From positions 558,001-622,000 of the forward strand of contig NZ_AXVK01000001.1 in NCBI RefSeq assembly GCF_000482485.1: DNA of 64,000 bases, read 5' to 3'. Positions 9,172 to 17,309 of this stretch are shown here, piece by piece; positions within the stretch are counted from its first letter, which is position 1; the number at the start of each line of letters is the position of its first letter. The stretch is from Paucisalibacillus globulus DSM 18846. Lineage in GTDB: Bacteria > Bacillota > Bacilli > Bacillales > Amphibacillaceae. A model generated the notes under the pieces. That model saw only the letters and a program-made list of their open reading frames with translations. It did no database searches and was not told the origin of the DNA. The position numbers and the translations under genes were made by a program.

Positions 9172-10170
9172 ATGAGTTTTTTTCAAAAATTAAAGAATAA
9201 ATTCAAACAAGAAAATGAAGAAGAAGTTTCTACTAAATATAAGGAAGGAATGGAGAAGACTAGAAAATCCTTCTCAGGTAAAATTAATGATTTAATCGCG
9301 CGTTACCGAAAAGTAGATGAAGATTTCTTTGAAGAATTAGAAGAGGTGCTTATTTCTGCAGATGTTGGCGTTATGACTGTTATGGATTTAATTGATGAGT
9401 TAAAATTTGAAGTACAGCGCCGTAATATTAAAGATACTAAAGAAGTAAAAGAAGTTATTTCTGAAAAATTAGTAGAAATCTATTATGGTGATGATAATGA
9501 AAAAATTGAAACATTAAATATACAAGAGGATGGACTAACGATTATTCTTGTTGTTGGTGTTAATGGAGTTGGAAAAACAACATCAATAGGTAAACTAGCT
9601 CATCGACTTAAGGATGAGGGGAAATCAGTTATGCTAGCTGCAGGGGATACTTTCCGTGCAGGTGCAATTGAACAACTAGAAGTATGGGGTGAACGTGCTG
9701 GGGTAGAAGTAGTAAAACAAAACGCAGGAAGTGATCCAGCAGCGGTTATTTTTGATGCAATTAAAGCAGCTAAGTCCCGTAATGTCGATGTATTATTATG
9801 TGATACTGCTGGTAGATTACAAAATAAAGTAAACCTTATGAATGAGTTATCTAAGGTGAAAAGAGTTATAGAAAGAGAAGTTCCTGGTGCTCCACATGAA
9901 GTCCTATTAGTTCTTGATGCAACAACAGGACAGAATGCACTTAGTCAGGCAAAAACATTCTCGGAATCAACTGATGTTACTGGAATTGTTTTAACGAAGC
10001 TCGATGGTACTGCAAAAGGTGGTATAGTTTTAGCGATTCGTCATGAATTAAACATTCCTGTTAAATATGTTGGTTTAGGTGAAAAGGCCGAGGATATGCA
10101 AAAATTTGATGCGAACGCTTTTGTTTATGGTCTTTTTGCTGATATGCTAGAAGAACCAACGGAAGAATAG
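9172..10170 (+). CDS. ftsY: Signal recognition particle receptor FtsY
   Basis: FtsY is the membrane-associated GTPase that receives ribosome-nascent chain-SRP complexes. The 332-residue protein has a short charged N-terminus, an N domain (~35-100) and a G domain with G1 GVNGVGKTT, the DTFRAGA motif, G3 DTAGR and G4 TKLDG. It lacks the long acidic A domain of Escherichia coli, as is usual for Bacillus. The location directly after smc and before ylxM-ffh is conserved and joins both halves of the SRP pathway in one neighbourhood. Confidence 0.98.
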   Translation: MSFFQKLKNKFKQENEEEVSTKYKEGMEKTRKSFSGKINDLIARYRKVDEDFFEELEEVLISADVGVMTVMDLIDELKFEVQRRNIKDTKEVKEVISEKLVEIYYGDDNEKIETLNIQEDGLTIILVVGVNGVGKTTSIGKLAHRLKDEGKSVMLAAGDTFRAGAIEQLEVWGERAGVEVVKQNAGSDPAAVIFDAIKAAKSRNVDVLLCDTAGRLQNKVNLMNELSKVKRVIEREVPGAPHEVLLVLDATTGQNALSQAKTFSESTDVTGIVLTKLDGTAKGGIVLAIRHELNIPVKYVGLGEKAEDMQKFDANAFVYGLFADMLEEPTEE

Positions 10171-10182
10171 CTACGCTTATAC

Positions 10183-10211
10183 TTGCAAAACGATATATCG
10201 TTCGTTAAGAT
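10183..10211 (+). promoter_or_regulatory. Possible sigma-A promoter of ylxM-ffh with a palindromic spacer
   Basis: TTGCAA (10183-10188), 17 bp, then TAAGAT (10206-10211). The spacer contains the perfect 14-bp palindrome AACGATATATCGTT (10189-10202), which could be a protein-binding site. Confidence 0.45.
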
Positions 10212-10249
10212 AAATTGTAAAGGAATTTCACTTAACAAGGGGTGGCATT

Positions 10250-10576
10250 ATGCTAGATAAAACGACAAGAATGAATTATTTATTAGATTTTTACCAGGCA
10301 TTATTAACCCCGAAACAACGTAATTATATGGAAATGTATTATTTAGAGGATTATTCATTAGGGGAAATTTCAGAAGTAGCAAATGTTTCTAGGCAAGCTG
10401 TATACGACAATATTAAGCGAACGGAAACGATGTTAGAATCCTATGAAAAGAAGCTACACCTTTATAATAGGTTTGAGAAGCGGATGAAGTTAATTCAAAA
10501 AATTAATGAGCATATTTCAGGTTCAGAGGATGAGCAGCTTCAAACATATATTAATCAACTAAAAGAATTAGAATAG
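10250..10576 (+). CDS. ylxM: YlxM family helix-turn-helix protein, SRP-associated
   Basis: A 108-residue protein of the YlxM/UPF0122 family, always found just before ffh in Firmicutes. Residues ~18-60 form a sigma-region-4-like helix-turn-helix ([20 protein letters not shown]). In streptococci the orthologue modulates the SRP GTPases; a role as an SRP accessory protein or regulator is therefore likely, but not proven for Bacillus. It has a strong ribosome site (AAGGGGTGG) and ends 13 bp before ffh. Confidence 0.93.
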   Translation: MLDKTTRMNYLLDFYQALLTPKQRNYMEMYYLEDYSLGEISEVANVSRQAVYDNIKRTETMLESYEKKLHLYNRFEKRMKLIQKINEHISGSEDEQLQTYINQLKELE

Positions 10577-10589
10577 GGGGACACCTTCT

Positions 10590-11939
10590 ATGGCGTTTGA
10601 GGGACTAGCTGACCGCTTGCAAAGTACAATTAAAAAAATTACTGGAAAAGGGAAAGTTTCAGAGCAAGATGTTAAAGAAATGACCCGAGAAATTCGCTTA
10701 GCACTACTTGAGGCTGATGTTAACTTTAAAGTAGTAAAGGATTTAATTAAGCGAATTAAGGAACGTGCAATTGGTCAAGAGGTAATGGAGAGCCTAACAC
10801 CTGGTCAGCAGGTTATTAAGGTTGTTAAAGAAGAATTAACGGAGCTAATGGGTGGAGAGCAAAGTAAAATTGCGGTAAGTGATAGACCGCCTACCGTTAT
10901 TATGATGGTTGGTTTACAAGGTGCTGGTAAGACAACTACAACTGGTAAACTGGCAAACCTTTTAAGAAAGAAGCATAATCGCTCACCACTATTAGTCGCA
11001 TGTGATGTCTATCGACCTGCAGCAATTAAACAGTTGGAAACTCTTGGATCTCAATTAAATATGCCTGTATTCTCTATGGGTACTGAAGTTAATCCAGTAG
11101 ATATTGCTAAAAATGCAATTGCAAAAGCAAAAGAAGAGCATCATGATTATGTGTTAATTGATACTGCTGGTAGACTTCATGTTGATACAGACTTAATGGA
11201 TGAATTGGCTCAAATTAAAGAAGCCGTTAAACCAGAAGAAATCTTCCTTGTTGTTGATGCTATGACTGGACAAGATGCTGTAAATGTTGCAGAAAGCTTT
11301 AATGAACAACTTGATATTTCGGGTGTTGTTTTAACGAAGCTTGATGGTGATACACGTGGGGGAGCAGCTTTATCTATTAAGGCAGTAACTGGTAAATCCA
11401 TAAAATTTGCTGGTATGGGTGAAAAACTTGACCAACTTGAGGCGTTCCATCCAGAACGTATGGCATCCCGTATACTAGGTATGGGTGATGTTTTAACATT
11501 AATTGAGAAGGCCCAGGCATCAGTAGACGAGAAGCAAGCGAAGGATTTAGAAGAAAAAATGCGTAATGCAAGCTTTACCTTTGATGATTTCTTAGAACAA
11601 ATGAGTCAAGTGAAAAAAATGGGACCATTAGAAGATTTATTAGCTATGATTCCTGGTGCCAACAAAATGAAAGGGCTAAAAAATGTTCAATTTGATGAAA
11701 AACAACTTGTCCATGTAGAAGCCATCATTCAATCTATGACGAAGAAGGAACGTCACGACCCGAGCATCATGAATGCAGGACGTAAAAAGCGAATTGCTAA
11801 AGGATCCGGAACATCTGTATCCCAAGTAAACCGCTTGTTAAAGCAATTCGACGAAATGAAAAAAATGATGAAACAAATGACCAATATGCAAAAAGGCAAA
11901 AAAGGAAAAGGCTTCAAAATGCCATTTAATCCTTTTTAA
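10590..11939 (+). CDS. ffh: Signal recognition particle protein Ffh
   Basis: The protein subunit of SRP: it binds signal sequences and scRNA and docks with FtsY. The 449-residue protein has the N domain, the G domain with GLQGAGKTTTTGKLA near 105-120, DTAGRLH and TKLDGD, and the Met-rich M domain from ~300, including GSGTSVSQVNRLLKQF for RNA binding and a tail rich in MKKMMKQM and lysine. The start ATG follows AGGGGGACA. It ends the smc-ftsY-ylxM-ffh run; a repeat-bearing gap separates it from rpsP. Confidence 0.98.
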   Translation: MAFEGLADRLQSTIKKITGKGKVSEQDVKEMTREIRLALLEADVNFKVVKDLIKRIKERAIGQEVMESLTPGQQVIKVVKEELTELMGGEQSKIAVSDRPPTVIMMVGLQGAGKTTTTGKLANLLRKKHNRSPLLVACDVYRPAAIKQLETLGSQLNMPVFSMGTEVNPVDIAKNAIAKAKEEHHDYVLIDTAGRLHVDTDLMDELAQIKEAVKPEEIFLVVDAMTGQDAVNVAESFNEQLDISGVVLTKLDGDTRGGAALSIKAVTGKSIKFAGMGEKLDQLEAFHPERMASRILGMGDVLTLIEKAQASVDEKQAKDLEEKMRNASFTFDDFLEQMSQVKKMGPLEDLLAMIPGANKMKGLKNVQFDEKQLVHVEAIIQSMTKKERHDPSIMNAGRKKRIAKGSGTSVSQVNRLLKQFDEMKKMMKQMTNMQKGKKGKGFKMPFNPF

Positions 11940-12017
11940 GTAATAGAGGTTTTTTATAAAAAGTTTTTGTTATTCTTGCTATCATGTATTTTTAAACTGA
12001 TACTTGATGCTCTGAGT

Positions 12018-12118
12018 GGCTGGAATACATGGAGACTCCTATGGGAGGACAGACATTGGTGGAGACCCCGCAGTGCGTAAGCACGAGGAGGCTCACCAGC
12101 CGCCCATGGAAAGCGAAA
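12018..12118 (+). repeat. Solo arm of the dispersed palindromic repeat
   Basis: This GC-rich segment in the ffh-rpsP gap contains GGAGACTCCTATGGGAGGA, GAGACCCCGCAGTGCG and GAGGAGGCTCACCAGCCG. The same blocks, in the same order, recur at 17011-17102 and, split by insertions, at 25930-26155; a reverse-complement version is at 16760-16925. The outer ends found on the two full elements (GCGGTAAC/GTTACCGC) are absent, so this is a single arm. The remaining parts of the ffh-rpsP gap hold only the rpsP promoter. Confidence 0.85.
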
Positions 12119-12164
12119 TAATAGTATAAAAAAATGAAAAAAATAAGATGTAATGTAAAAACAC

Positions 12165-12193
12165 TTTACAGACTAAAAACTTTCTGTTAGAAT
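12165..12193 (+). promoter_or_regulatory. sigma-A promoter of rpsP
   Basis: TTTACA (12165-12170), 17-bp spacer, TAGAAT (12188-12193), 37 bp before the rpsP start. A good match for the promoter of the rpsP-khpA-ylqD-rimM-trmD run. Confidence 0.65.
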
Positions 12194-12230
12194 CAATTCT
12201 TGTGAGAACATAATTTTGGAGGTGCAAGTA

Positions 12231-12503
12231 ATGGCAGTAAAAATTCGTTTAAAACGTATGGGTTCTAAAAGAAATCCTTTCTATCGTATTGTTGTAGCTG
12301 ATTCACGTTCTCCTCGTGACGGACGTTCTATTGAACAAATTGGAACTTATAATCCTGTAGTTGATCCAGTTGAAGTTAAAATAGATGAAGCAAAAGCACT
12401 TGATTGGATGACAAAAGGCGCTAAGCCAAGTGATACAGTACGTAACCTATTTTCAAAAGAAGGCATCATGAAGAAATTCCACGAACAAAAAACTAATAAG
12501 TAA
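12231..12503 (+). CDS. rpsP: 30S ribosomal protein S16
   Basis: S16 stabilises the 5' domain of 16S rRNA during small-subunit assembly. The 90-residue product starts at ATG 12231, preceded by TTGGAGGTG, giving the standard N-terminus [21 protein letters not shown]; the in-frame TTG 12216 lies within the ribosome site and is not a credible start. Other conserved stretches are [13 protein letters not shown] and [12 protein letters not shown]. It heads the ribosome/tRNA maturation operon. Confidence 0.98.
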   Translation: MAVKIRLKRMGSKRNPFYRIVVADSRSPRDGRSIEQIGTYNPVVDPVEVKIDEAKALDWMTKGAKPSDTVRNLFSKEGIMKKFHEQKTNK

Positions 12504-12517
12504 AGTAGTGTGATATC

Positions 12518-12745
12518 ATGAAAGCCCTAATTGAATCGATTGTAACACCATTAGTAGATTATCCAGAAGATGTCGTTGTAGCAGAAAGAGAAGAAGATAC
12601 AAAAATTGTATACCATCTAACTGTTAATCAAAATGATGTTGGTAAGGTAATTGGAAAAAATGGACGTATTGCAAAAGCGATTCGTACAGTAGTTTATGCA
12701 GCAAAGTCAGATGCTAATAAACGAATTTATTTAGATATCATGTAA
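12518..12745 (+). CDS. khpA: KH-domain RNA-binding protein KhpA (YlqC)
   Basis: A 75-residue single KH-domain protein; the GxxG loop is in GKVIGKNGRIAKAIRTV (~46-62). Homologues, with KhpB/Jag, bind RNA and influence cell division and envelope synthesis in Gram-positive cocci. Its position between rpsP and ylqD is conserved across Bacillaceae. The ribosome site is weak (GTGTGAT), suggesting coupling to rpsP translation. The stop codon is the first part of the terminator stem that follows. Confidence 0.95.
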   Translation: MKALIESIVTPLVDYPEDVVVAEREEDTKIVYHLTVNQNDVGKVIGKNGRIAKAIRTVVYAAKSDANKRIYLDIM

Positions 12746-12773
12746 AGGGAAAGGGAAACCTTTCCCTTTTTCC
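12744..12773 (+). terminator. Terminator overlapping the khpA stop codon
   Basis: An 11-bp perfect stem (AAAGGGAAAGG / CCTTTCCCTTT) with a GAAA tetraloop is followed by a T-run. Its first two bases belong to the khpA TAA. It probably reduces read-through to ylqD rather than ending all transcription, since no strong promoter is evident before ylqD. Confidence 0.8.
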
Positions 12774-12907
12774 ACATTTACAGGAGTTATTTTTTATAGA
12801 AGAATTCTTTCTTTAATGCTCTGTCGACCCAAATAAACACAAATTATCGGGGGTTACATAATTAATGCCATCTCATTTAGAAGACGGCCAGAGAGCGAGG
12901 AATAACC

Positions 12908-13297
12908 ATGAAAATAATAAAAAAAGTTGTTATTAAGCAAGTTATCTCTGAAAAAAGTAAATGTGAATTACAAGAAAAGTTCAATAATCATATAATGCGA
13001 CTTGAACAAGAGTGTCAACAATTATTATTTGAACAACGAAAATTACAAAATAAAAAAAGTATTTCCAAGCAAGAATTACATGAGCGATTTCAACAAGAAA
13101 TTAAAAATCGTAAAGAAAAAATTAAGCTGGCAGCGTTTAAAGTAGAACAATTGGAAATGCTAGAAATTGGAAGTGAAATTGTTGAAAGTGAAGTTGAAGC
13201 TCTTGTTGAAGTAAAAGAAGGAACGCATTGGAATGAAATTATGGAGACTACTGCTATCATTATCAAAGATGGAGTAGTTATACGAATTGATAACTAG
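12908..13297 (+). CDS. ylqD: YlqD family protein
   Basis: A 129-residue conserved Bacillaceae protein of unknown function. It begins MKIIKKVVIKQVISEKSK, as is typical for YlqD, has a charged coiled-coil centre (~25-85, Gln/Glu/Lys rich) and ends in a small beta-rich domain (EVEALVEVKEGTHWNE ... IIIKDGVVIRID). The conserved site between khpA and rimM suggests a link to ribosome biogenesis, but that is guilt by association. The ribosome site GCGAGGA precedes the ATG. Confidence 0.9.
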   Translation: MKIIKKVVIKQVISEKSKCELQEKFNNHIMRLEQECQQLLFEQRKLQNKKSISKQELHERFQQEIKNRKEKIKLAAFKVEQLEMLEIGSEIVESEVEALVEVKEGTHWNEIMETTAIIIKDGVVIRIDN

Positions 13298-13310
13298 TAG
13301 GTGAGAAAAA

Positions 13311-13826
13311 ATGGAAGAAAAATTGTATACTGTAGGAAAAATAATTAATACACATGGAATTCGTGGAGATGTAAAGGTGCTACGAGTTAGCGATTTTGAA
13401 GAACGTTTTGATATTGGAAATACACTTTTTCTTGTTACAGGAAATAAAGTTGTAACCGAATTAATTATTGATGGACATAGAATTCATAAAGGATTTGATT
13501 TAGTACATTTTAAGGGATTAGACAATATTAATGATGTGGAGCATTTTAAGGGATCAAGTTTGAAGATCCCAGAATCACAGCTTTCAGAACTGGAAGAGAA
13601 TGAGTATTATTATCATGAAATCATCGGATGTGAAGTGTTTACAAGCGATGGAGTATCCTTGGGGATGGTTAAAGAAATATTATCACCTGGTGCCAATGAT
13701 GTATGGGTTGTTAAACAACAAAAAGGCAAGGACATATTGATTCCATATATTGAAGATGTTGTAGTTGAAATCAATATAGAACTAAAGCGTATTGTTATAG
13801 AACCTATGGAAGGACTAATTGATTAA
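13311..13826 (+). CDS. rimM: Ribosome maturation factor RimM
   Basis: RimM binds S19 and helps fold the 3' (head) domain of 16S rRNA. The 171-residue protein has the N-terminal RimM beta-barrel ([16 protein letters not shown]) and a C-terminal PRC-barrel domain from ~95 ([17 protein letters not shown] ... [14 protein letters not shown]). It has a good ribosome site (TAGGTGAG), and its last base overlaps the trmD start codon, the usual pairing. Confidence 0.98.
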   Translation: MEEKLYTVGKIINTHGIRGDVKVLRVSDFEERFDIGNTLFLVTGNKVVTELIIDGHRIHKGFDLVHFKGLDNINDVEHFKGSSLKIPESQLSELEENEYYYHEIIGCEVFTSDGVSLGMVKEILSPGANDVWVVKQQKGKDILIPYIEDVVVEINIELKRIVIEPMEGLID

Positions 13827-14557
13827 TGCAAATTGACATCCTAACATTGTTCCCTGAGATGATTGAAAGTGTTTTTAATACTTCCATTCTTAAAAAAGCT
13901 CAAGAGAAAGATAAGTTTCAATATAACTTAATTAATTTCCGTGATTACACAGAAAATAAACATAACAAAGTAGATGACTATCCATATGGTGGAGGGGCTG
14001 GTATGGTATTATCACCCCAACCGATATTTGATGCGGTAGAAACTATAACAAAGCAAAAAGAAACAACTCCCCGAATAGTGTTAATGTGTCCACAGGGAGA
14101 ACGCTATACTCAAAAAAAGGCAGAGGAACTAGCTAAAGAAGAACATCTAATTATTATTTGTGGACATTATGAGGGGTATGATGAACGAATTCGAGAGCAT
14201 TTGATTTCAGATGAAATTTCTATTGGTGATTATGTTTTAACTGGTGGAGAATTAGGAGCAATGGTTGTGGTTGATAGTGTTGTTAGACTTCTACCAGATG
14301 TTCTTGGAAATGAAGAATCAGCTCCACAAGATTCATTTTCAACTGGACTACTTGAACATCCACACTATACTAGACCTGCTGATTTCAGAGGGATGAAAGT
14401 CCCAGAAGTCTTAACATCTGGTGACCATGCAAAAATAGAAACTTGGCGTAGGCAACAATCCCTGAAGAGAACCTACGAGCGTCGCAAGGACCTATTAGAA
14501 AACTACTCTTTGACAGAAGAAGACAAGCAGTTTTTAAACAAAATGGAAAATAGTTAG
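13826..14557 (+). CDS. trmD: tRNA (guanine-37-N1)-methyltransferase TrmD
   Basis: TrmD methylates G37 next to the anticodon using S-adenosylmethionine, preventing +1 frameshifts. The 243-residue protein shows the trefoil-knot SPOUT motifs: [13 protein letters not shown], the knot loop [12 protein letters not shown] and [15 protein letters not shown], plus the C-terminal [10 protein letters not shown] segment that contacts tRNA. It overlaps rimM by one base. A 206-bp gap with its own promoter separates it from rplS. Confidence 0.98.
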   Translation: MQIDILTLFPEMIESVFNTSILKKAQEKDKFQYNLINFRDYTENKHNKVDDYPYGGGAGMVLSPQPIFDAVETITKQKETTPRIVLMCPQGERYTQKKAEELAKEEHLIIICGHYEGYDERIREHLISDEISIGDYVLTGGELGAMVVVDSVVRLLPDVLGNEESAPQDSFSTGLLEHPHYTRPADFRGMKVPEVLTSGDHAKIETWRRQQSLKRTYERRKDLLENYSLTEEDKQFLNKMENS

Positions 14558-14638
14558 ATAAAAGGAATAGCTACTAACTATTGTACAGAGTGACCTGAAA
14601 TTTAAATGATTAACCTCGGATATTTTACAATTATCTAG

Positions 14639-14667
14639 TTGAACTCTACCTTCAATTATGATATATT
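14639..14667 (+). promoter_or_regulatory. sigma-A promoter of rplS
   Basis: TTGAAC (14639-14644), 17 bp, TATATT (14662-14667). It would give a transcript with a ~90-nt leader before rplS. Confidence 0.6.
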
Positions 14668-14672
14668 ATTTA

Positions 14673-14763
14673 TTGTGCTTAAGTGCGACTTGAGTACATA
14701 TAAACGATGTTCCGCTGTTACCATCATGTATTAAGAGCATTGGTTTGGAAGGAGTGAAGCAGG
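14673..14763 (+). promoter_or_regulatory. rplS 5' leader, possible L19 leader element
   Basis: The untranslated region between the promoter and rplS includes the block GATGTTCCGCTGTTACCATC and TTAAGAGC before the ribosome site GGAAGGAGTG. A structured L19 leader RNA is known for this gene in Bacillales, thought to allow feedback by L19. The placement and the TGTTCCGCTGTTA block fit my memory of it; a covariance-model search would decide. Confidence 0.4.
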
Positions 14764-15108
14764 ATGCAAAAATTAATCGAAGAAATCACAAAAGATCAAC
14801 TTCGTACTGATCATCCTGATTTCCGCCCAGGAGATACTGTTAAAGTTCACGTTAAAGTTGTTGAAGGAACTCGTGAACGTATCCAGATTTTCGAAGGTGT
14901 CGTTATTAAACGTCAAAACGGTGGAATCAGCGAGACATTTACAGTAAGAAAGATTTCTTATGGTGTAGGTGTTGAACGTACTTTCCCAGTACATTCACCT
15001 CGTGTTGATAAAATCGAAGTTTCTCGTCGCGGTATCGTTCGTCGTGCGAAACTATACTATCTTCGTGATCTACGCGGAAAAGCAGCGCGTATTAAAGAAC
15101 GCAGATAA
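14764..15108 (+). CDS. rplS: 50S ribosomal protein L19
   Basis: L19 lies at the 30S-50S interface. The 114-residue sequence is standard for the family: [37 protein letters not shown], the [10 protein letters not shown] loop and the basic tail [19 protein letters not shown] strong ribosome site (GAAGGAGTG) precedes the ATG. A terminator follows within 25 bp, so it may be made mainly from its own promoter. Confidence 0.98.
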   Translation: MQKLIEEITKDQLRTDHPDFRPGDTVKVHVKVVEGTRERIQIFEGVVIKRQNGGISETFTVRKISYGVGVERTFPVHSPRVDKIEVSRRGIVRRAKLYYLRDLRGKAARIKERR

Positions 15109-15130
15109 GACAAGAAAACGAAATGTATTT

Positions 15131-15165
15131 AAAAGGAGCTTGGTACTTAGGTCAAGCTCCTTTTT
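15131..15165 (+). terminator. Terminator after rplS
   Basis: AAAAGGAGCTTG (15131-15142) pairs with CAAGCTCCTTTT, a 12-bp stem followed by a T-run. Confidence 0.85.
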
Positions 15166-15228
15166 ACATAATTTAATAGGGACATGTATATTATTAATAT
15201 AAAATAAGTTGGTTTTGGAGGTAAGATT

Positions 15229-15777
15229 ATGGCAAAGAAAGGTAAAAGTGAATGGTTAGATTGGATTAAGGCACTTTTAATTGCATTTGGATTAGCCTTC
15301 CTAGTAAGAACCTTTCTATTTACACCAATAATTGTAGATGGTCCTTCCATGCAACCAACACTTCATAATAAAGATCAAATGATAGTTAATAAATTTATCT
15401 ATCGCTTCGATGAACCAGAGCGCTTTGATGTAGTTGTGTTTCATGCAAATGATAAAAAAGACTTTATTAAACGTATCATTGCATTACCTGGTGAACATGT
15501 GGCGTATAAAGATAATATTTTATACATAAATGGTCAGCCTATAGAGGAAAAGTTTTTTACTGAAAATCAAATAGATGTCCATACAAATGATTTTACTTTA
15601 GAGCAGATAAATGGTAATTATACAACAGTGCCAGAAGGACATGTCTTTGTTCTGGGTGATAACCGGACTAATTCTACAGATAGTAGGTTACTTGGTCCGA
15701 TACCTATTGAACAAATTGTTGGAAAAGCAAGTGTTATCTACTGGCCATTTGACCGATTTGAGTTCATAGGAGAGTAG
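15229..15777 (+). CDS. lepB: Signal peptidase I (Sip type)
   Basis: Removes signal peptides from secreted proteins on the outer face of the membrane. The 182-residue protein has one N-terminal membrane anchor (~13-32), the nucleophile motif GPSMQPTL with Ser40, the general base Lys81 in KRIIALPGE, and the conserved FVLGDNRTNSTDSR box. This is the short P-type enzyme of Bacillus with a single anchor. A GGAGGTAAG ribosome site precedes the ATG. The rplS-lepB-rbgA order is seen in several Bacillus relatives, though not in B. subtilis. Confidence 0.96.
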   Translation: MAKKGKSEWLDWIKALLIAFGLAFLVRTFLFTPIIVDGPSMQPTLHNKDQMIVNKFIYRFDEPERFDVVVFHANDKKDFIKRIIALPGEHVAYKDNILYINGQPIEEKFFTENQIDVHTNDFTLEQINGNYTTVPEGHVFVLGDNRTNSTDSRLLGPIPIEQIVGKASVIYWPFDRFEFIGE

Positions 15778-15783
15778 TACAGT

Positions 15784-16638
15784 ATGACTATACAATGGTT
15801 TCCTGGCCATATGGCTAAAGCAAGAAGAGAAATTGAGGAAAAGCTTAAACTCGTTGATTTTGTAATGGAATTAGTTGATGCACGTGCCCCATTATCATCA
15901 CAAAATCCAATGCTACAGCAAATACTACAAAATAAATCAAAAATGGTTTTATTAATGAAACGGGATTTAGCAGATTCAAACATAACAAATGAATGGATTG
16001 AATACTATAGAGAAAAAAATATACCTGCGATAGCGGTAAATGTGAATAATAAAGCAGATATTAGTCGTGTTATTCAACAAGCCAAAGAATTGGGACAAAT
16101 AAAGCTAGATAAATTAATTAAAAAAGGAATACAGCCTAGGCCTGTGAGGGCAATGATTGTTGGTATTCCAAATGTTGGAAAGTCTTCATTAATTAATCGT
16201 TTAGCAAATAAAAAAATAGCTAAAGTGGGAGACCGACCTGGTATAACACAGCACCAACTTTGGATTAAGGTGAAGAAGGATTTTGAATTGCTAGATACTC
16301 CTGGTATTCTCTGGCCAAAGTTTGAGGATCAGAGGGTTGGTTATCGTCTGGCAGCTATTGGAACCATTAAGGATCAGCTACTTTCTTTACAAGATATTGT
16401 AGTATTTGCCATAAATTATATGAAAGTACACTATCCAAATCAATTAATGGAACGTTATAATATCGAACAGAATGAAAATGATATGTTAGATATTTTTATG
16501 AAAATAGGTAAGCTAAGAGGAGCGCTAGAAAGTGGAGGAAATATTAACTTTGACAAAGTTGCTGACATTGTACTCCGTGATTTAAGAACAGGGCGATTAG
16601 GAAATATTACTTTAGAAAAACCAATAGATGAACAATAG
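15784..16638 (+). CDS. rbgA: Ribosome biogenesis GTPase RbgA (YlqF)
   Basis: RbgA is an essential circularly permuted GTPase that completes late 50S assembly. The 284-residue product aligns throughout with B. subtilis RbgA (WFPGHMAKARRE start; G1 GIPNVGKS at 127-134; G2 Thr in DRPGIT; G3 DTPG; C-terminal ANTAR-like RNA-binding domain). The permuted G4 motif, NKAD at 58-61 in B. subtilis as I recall it, reads MKRD here: the Asn that reads the guanine base is Met. An NKAD string occurs at 89-92 but in the wrong place. It is 6 bp after lepB, with the ribosome site in the lepB end. Confidence 0.96.
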   Translation: MTIQWFPGHMAKARREIEEKLKLVDFVMELVDARAPLSSQNPMLQQILQNKSKMVLLMKRDLADSNITNEWIEYYREKNIPAIAVNVNNKADISRVIQQAKELGQIKLDKLIKKGIQPRPVRAMIVGIPNVGKSSLINRLANKKIAKVGDRPGITQHQLWIKVKKDFELLDTPGILWPKFEDQRVGYRLAAIGTIKDQLLSLQDIVVFAINYMKVHYPNQLMERYNIEQNENDMLDIFMKIGKLRGALESGGNINFDKVADIVLRDLRTGRLGNITLEKPIDEQ

Positions 16639-16693
16639 GGACATACGTCAAATACGATGGATGTCTTTTCTTTTGGCTATTTTGGACAGTAAT

Positions 16694-17183
16694 TTGCTAT
16701 TTGTATAAACTGTGCGGTAACTTCTTTAGGTTAGTGCTATCATACCGCTCCGGCAGAATACTCCGCTTTCCACGGGCACGGCCTCAGCCTCCTCGCGGAA
16801 AGTTCGCCGCTGCGGGGTCTTCGGACACGTGCTATTCCCGTAGGACAAGGAATGCTTCGGCAGCGTAACATCGCACGAAGAAAATTGTTTTTTATTTTCG
16901 AGGAGTCTCCGTATTCTGCCTGCGCTAGTTAGAGTTTCCGCTTTATGGATTGTTTGTAACGCATTTTTTCAGTAATTACGTACAATAATTCTAATTCACT
17001 ACCAGCGTAGGAAATACACGGAGACTCCTGCGGGAGGATAGGCATAGGTGAGACCCCGCAGTGCGTAGCACGAGGAGGCTCACCAGCCGCCCGCGGAAAG
17101 CGGAGTGTATTTCCGGAGCGGAGTTAGATGCTCAACTCAAAATCCTAAGTTAAGTTACCGCACAGTTTCCATCAAATATGCAA
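16694..17183. repeat. Palindromic MITE-like repeat element, full copy
   Basis: This GC-rich ~490-bp block fills the 671-bp rbgA-rnhB gap. Its ends are inverted: AAACTGTGCGGTAAC (16707-16721) against GTTACCGCACAGTTT (17154-17168), with weaker matching to TTGC/GCAA further out. Inside, a left arm (TCCGCTTTCCACGGGCACGG ... GAGGAGTCTCCGTATTCTG) faces a right arm (GGAGACTCC ... GAGACCCCGCAG ... GAGGAGGCTCACCAGCCG). The centre (~16935-17000) is AT-rich and unpaired. A transcript could fold into a very long hairpin. There is no open reading frame of note. The rest of the gap is AT-rich, with the rnhB start region. Confidence 0.85.
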
Positions 17184-17277
17184 TATGTAAAAAAGAAAAT
17201 ATTTTAGAATACAGCCTCTATTTCATGTAAGCTATTAAATAAAATTAAAATTTTCAATTGATGCATATACAAATCAT

Positions 17278-17285
17278 GCCGATAT
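17278..17285 (+). promoter_or_regulatory. Possible sigma-D -10 element before rnhB-ylqG-ylqH
   Basis: GCCGATAT equals the sigma-D (SigD) -10 consensus, but no TAAA -35 box stands 14-16 bp upstream (TTGA/TGAT is there instead). It is of interest because ylqG and ylqH are flagellar-like. An 8-base match alone is weak evidence. Confidence 0.25.
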
Positions 17286-17309
17286 ATATAAGAGAAAGAT
17301 GGTGTTCCC

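Noticed and set aside
16640-16675. Possible terminator after rbgA (GACAT ... ATGTC TTTT)
   Set aside because: The stem is only 5 bp with a long loop; too weak to call.
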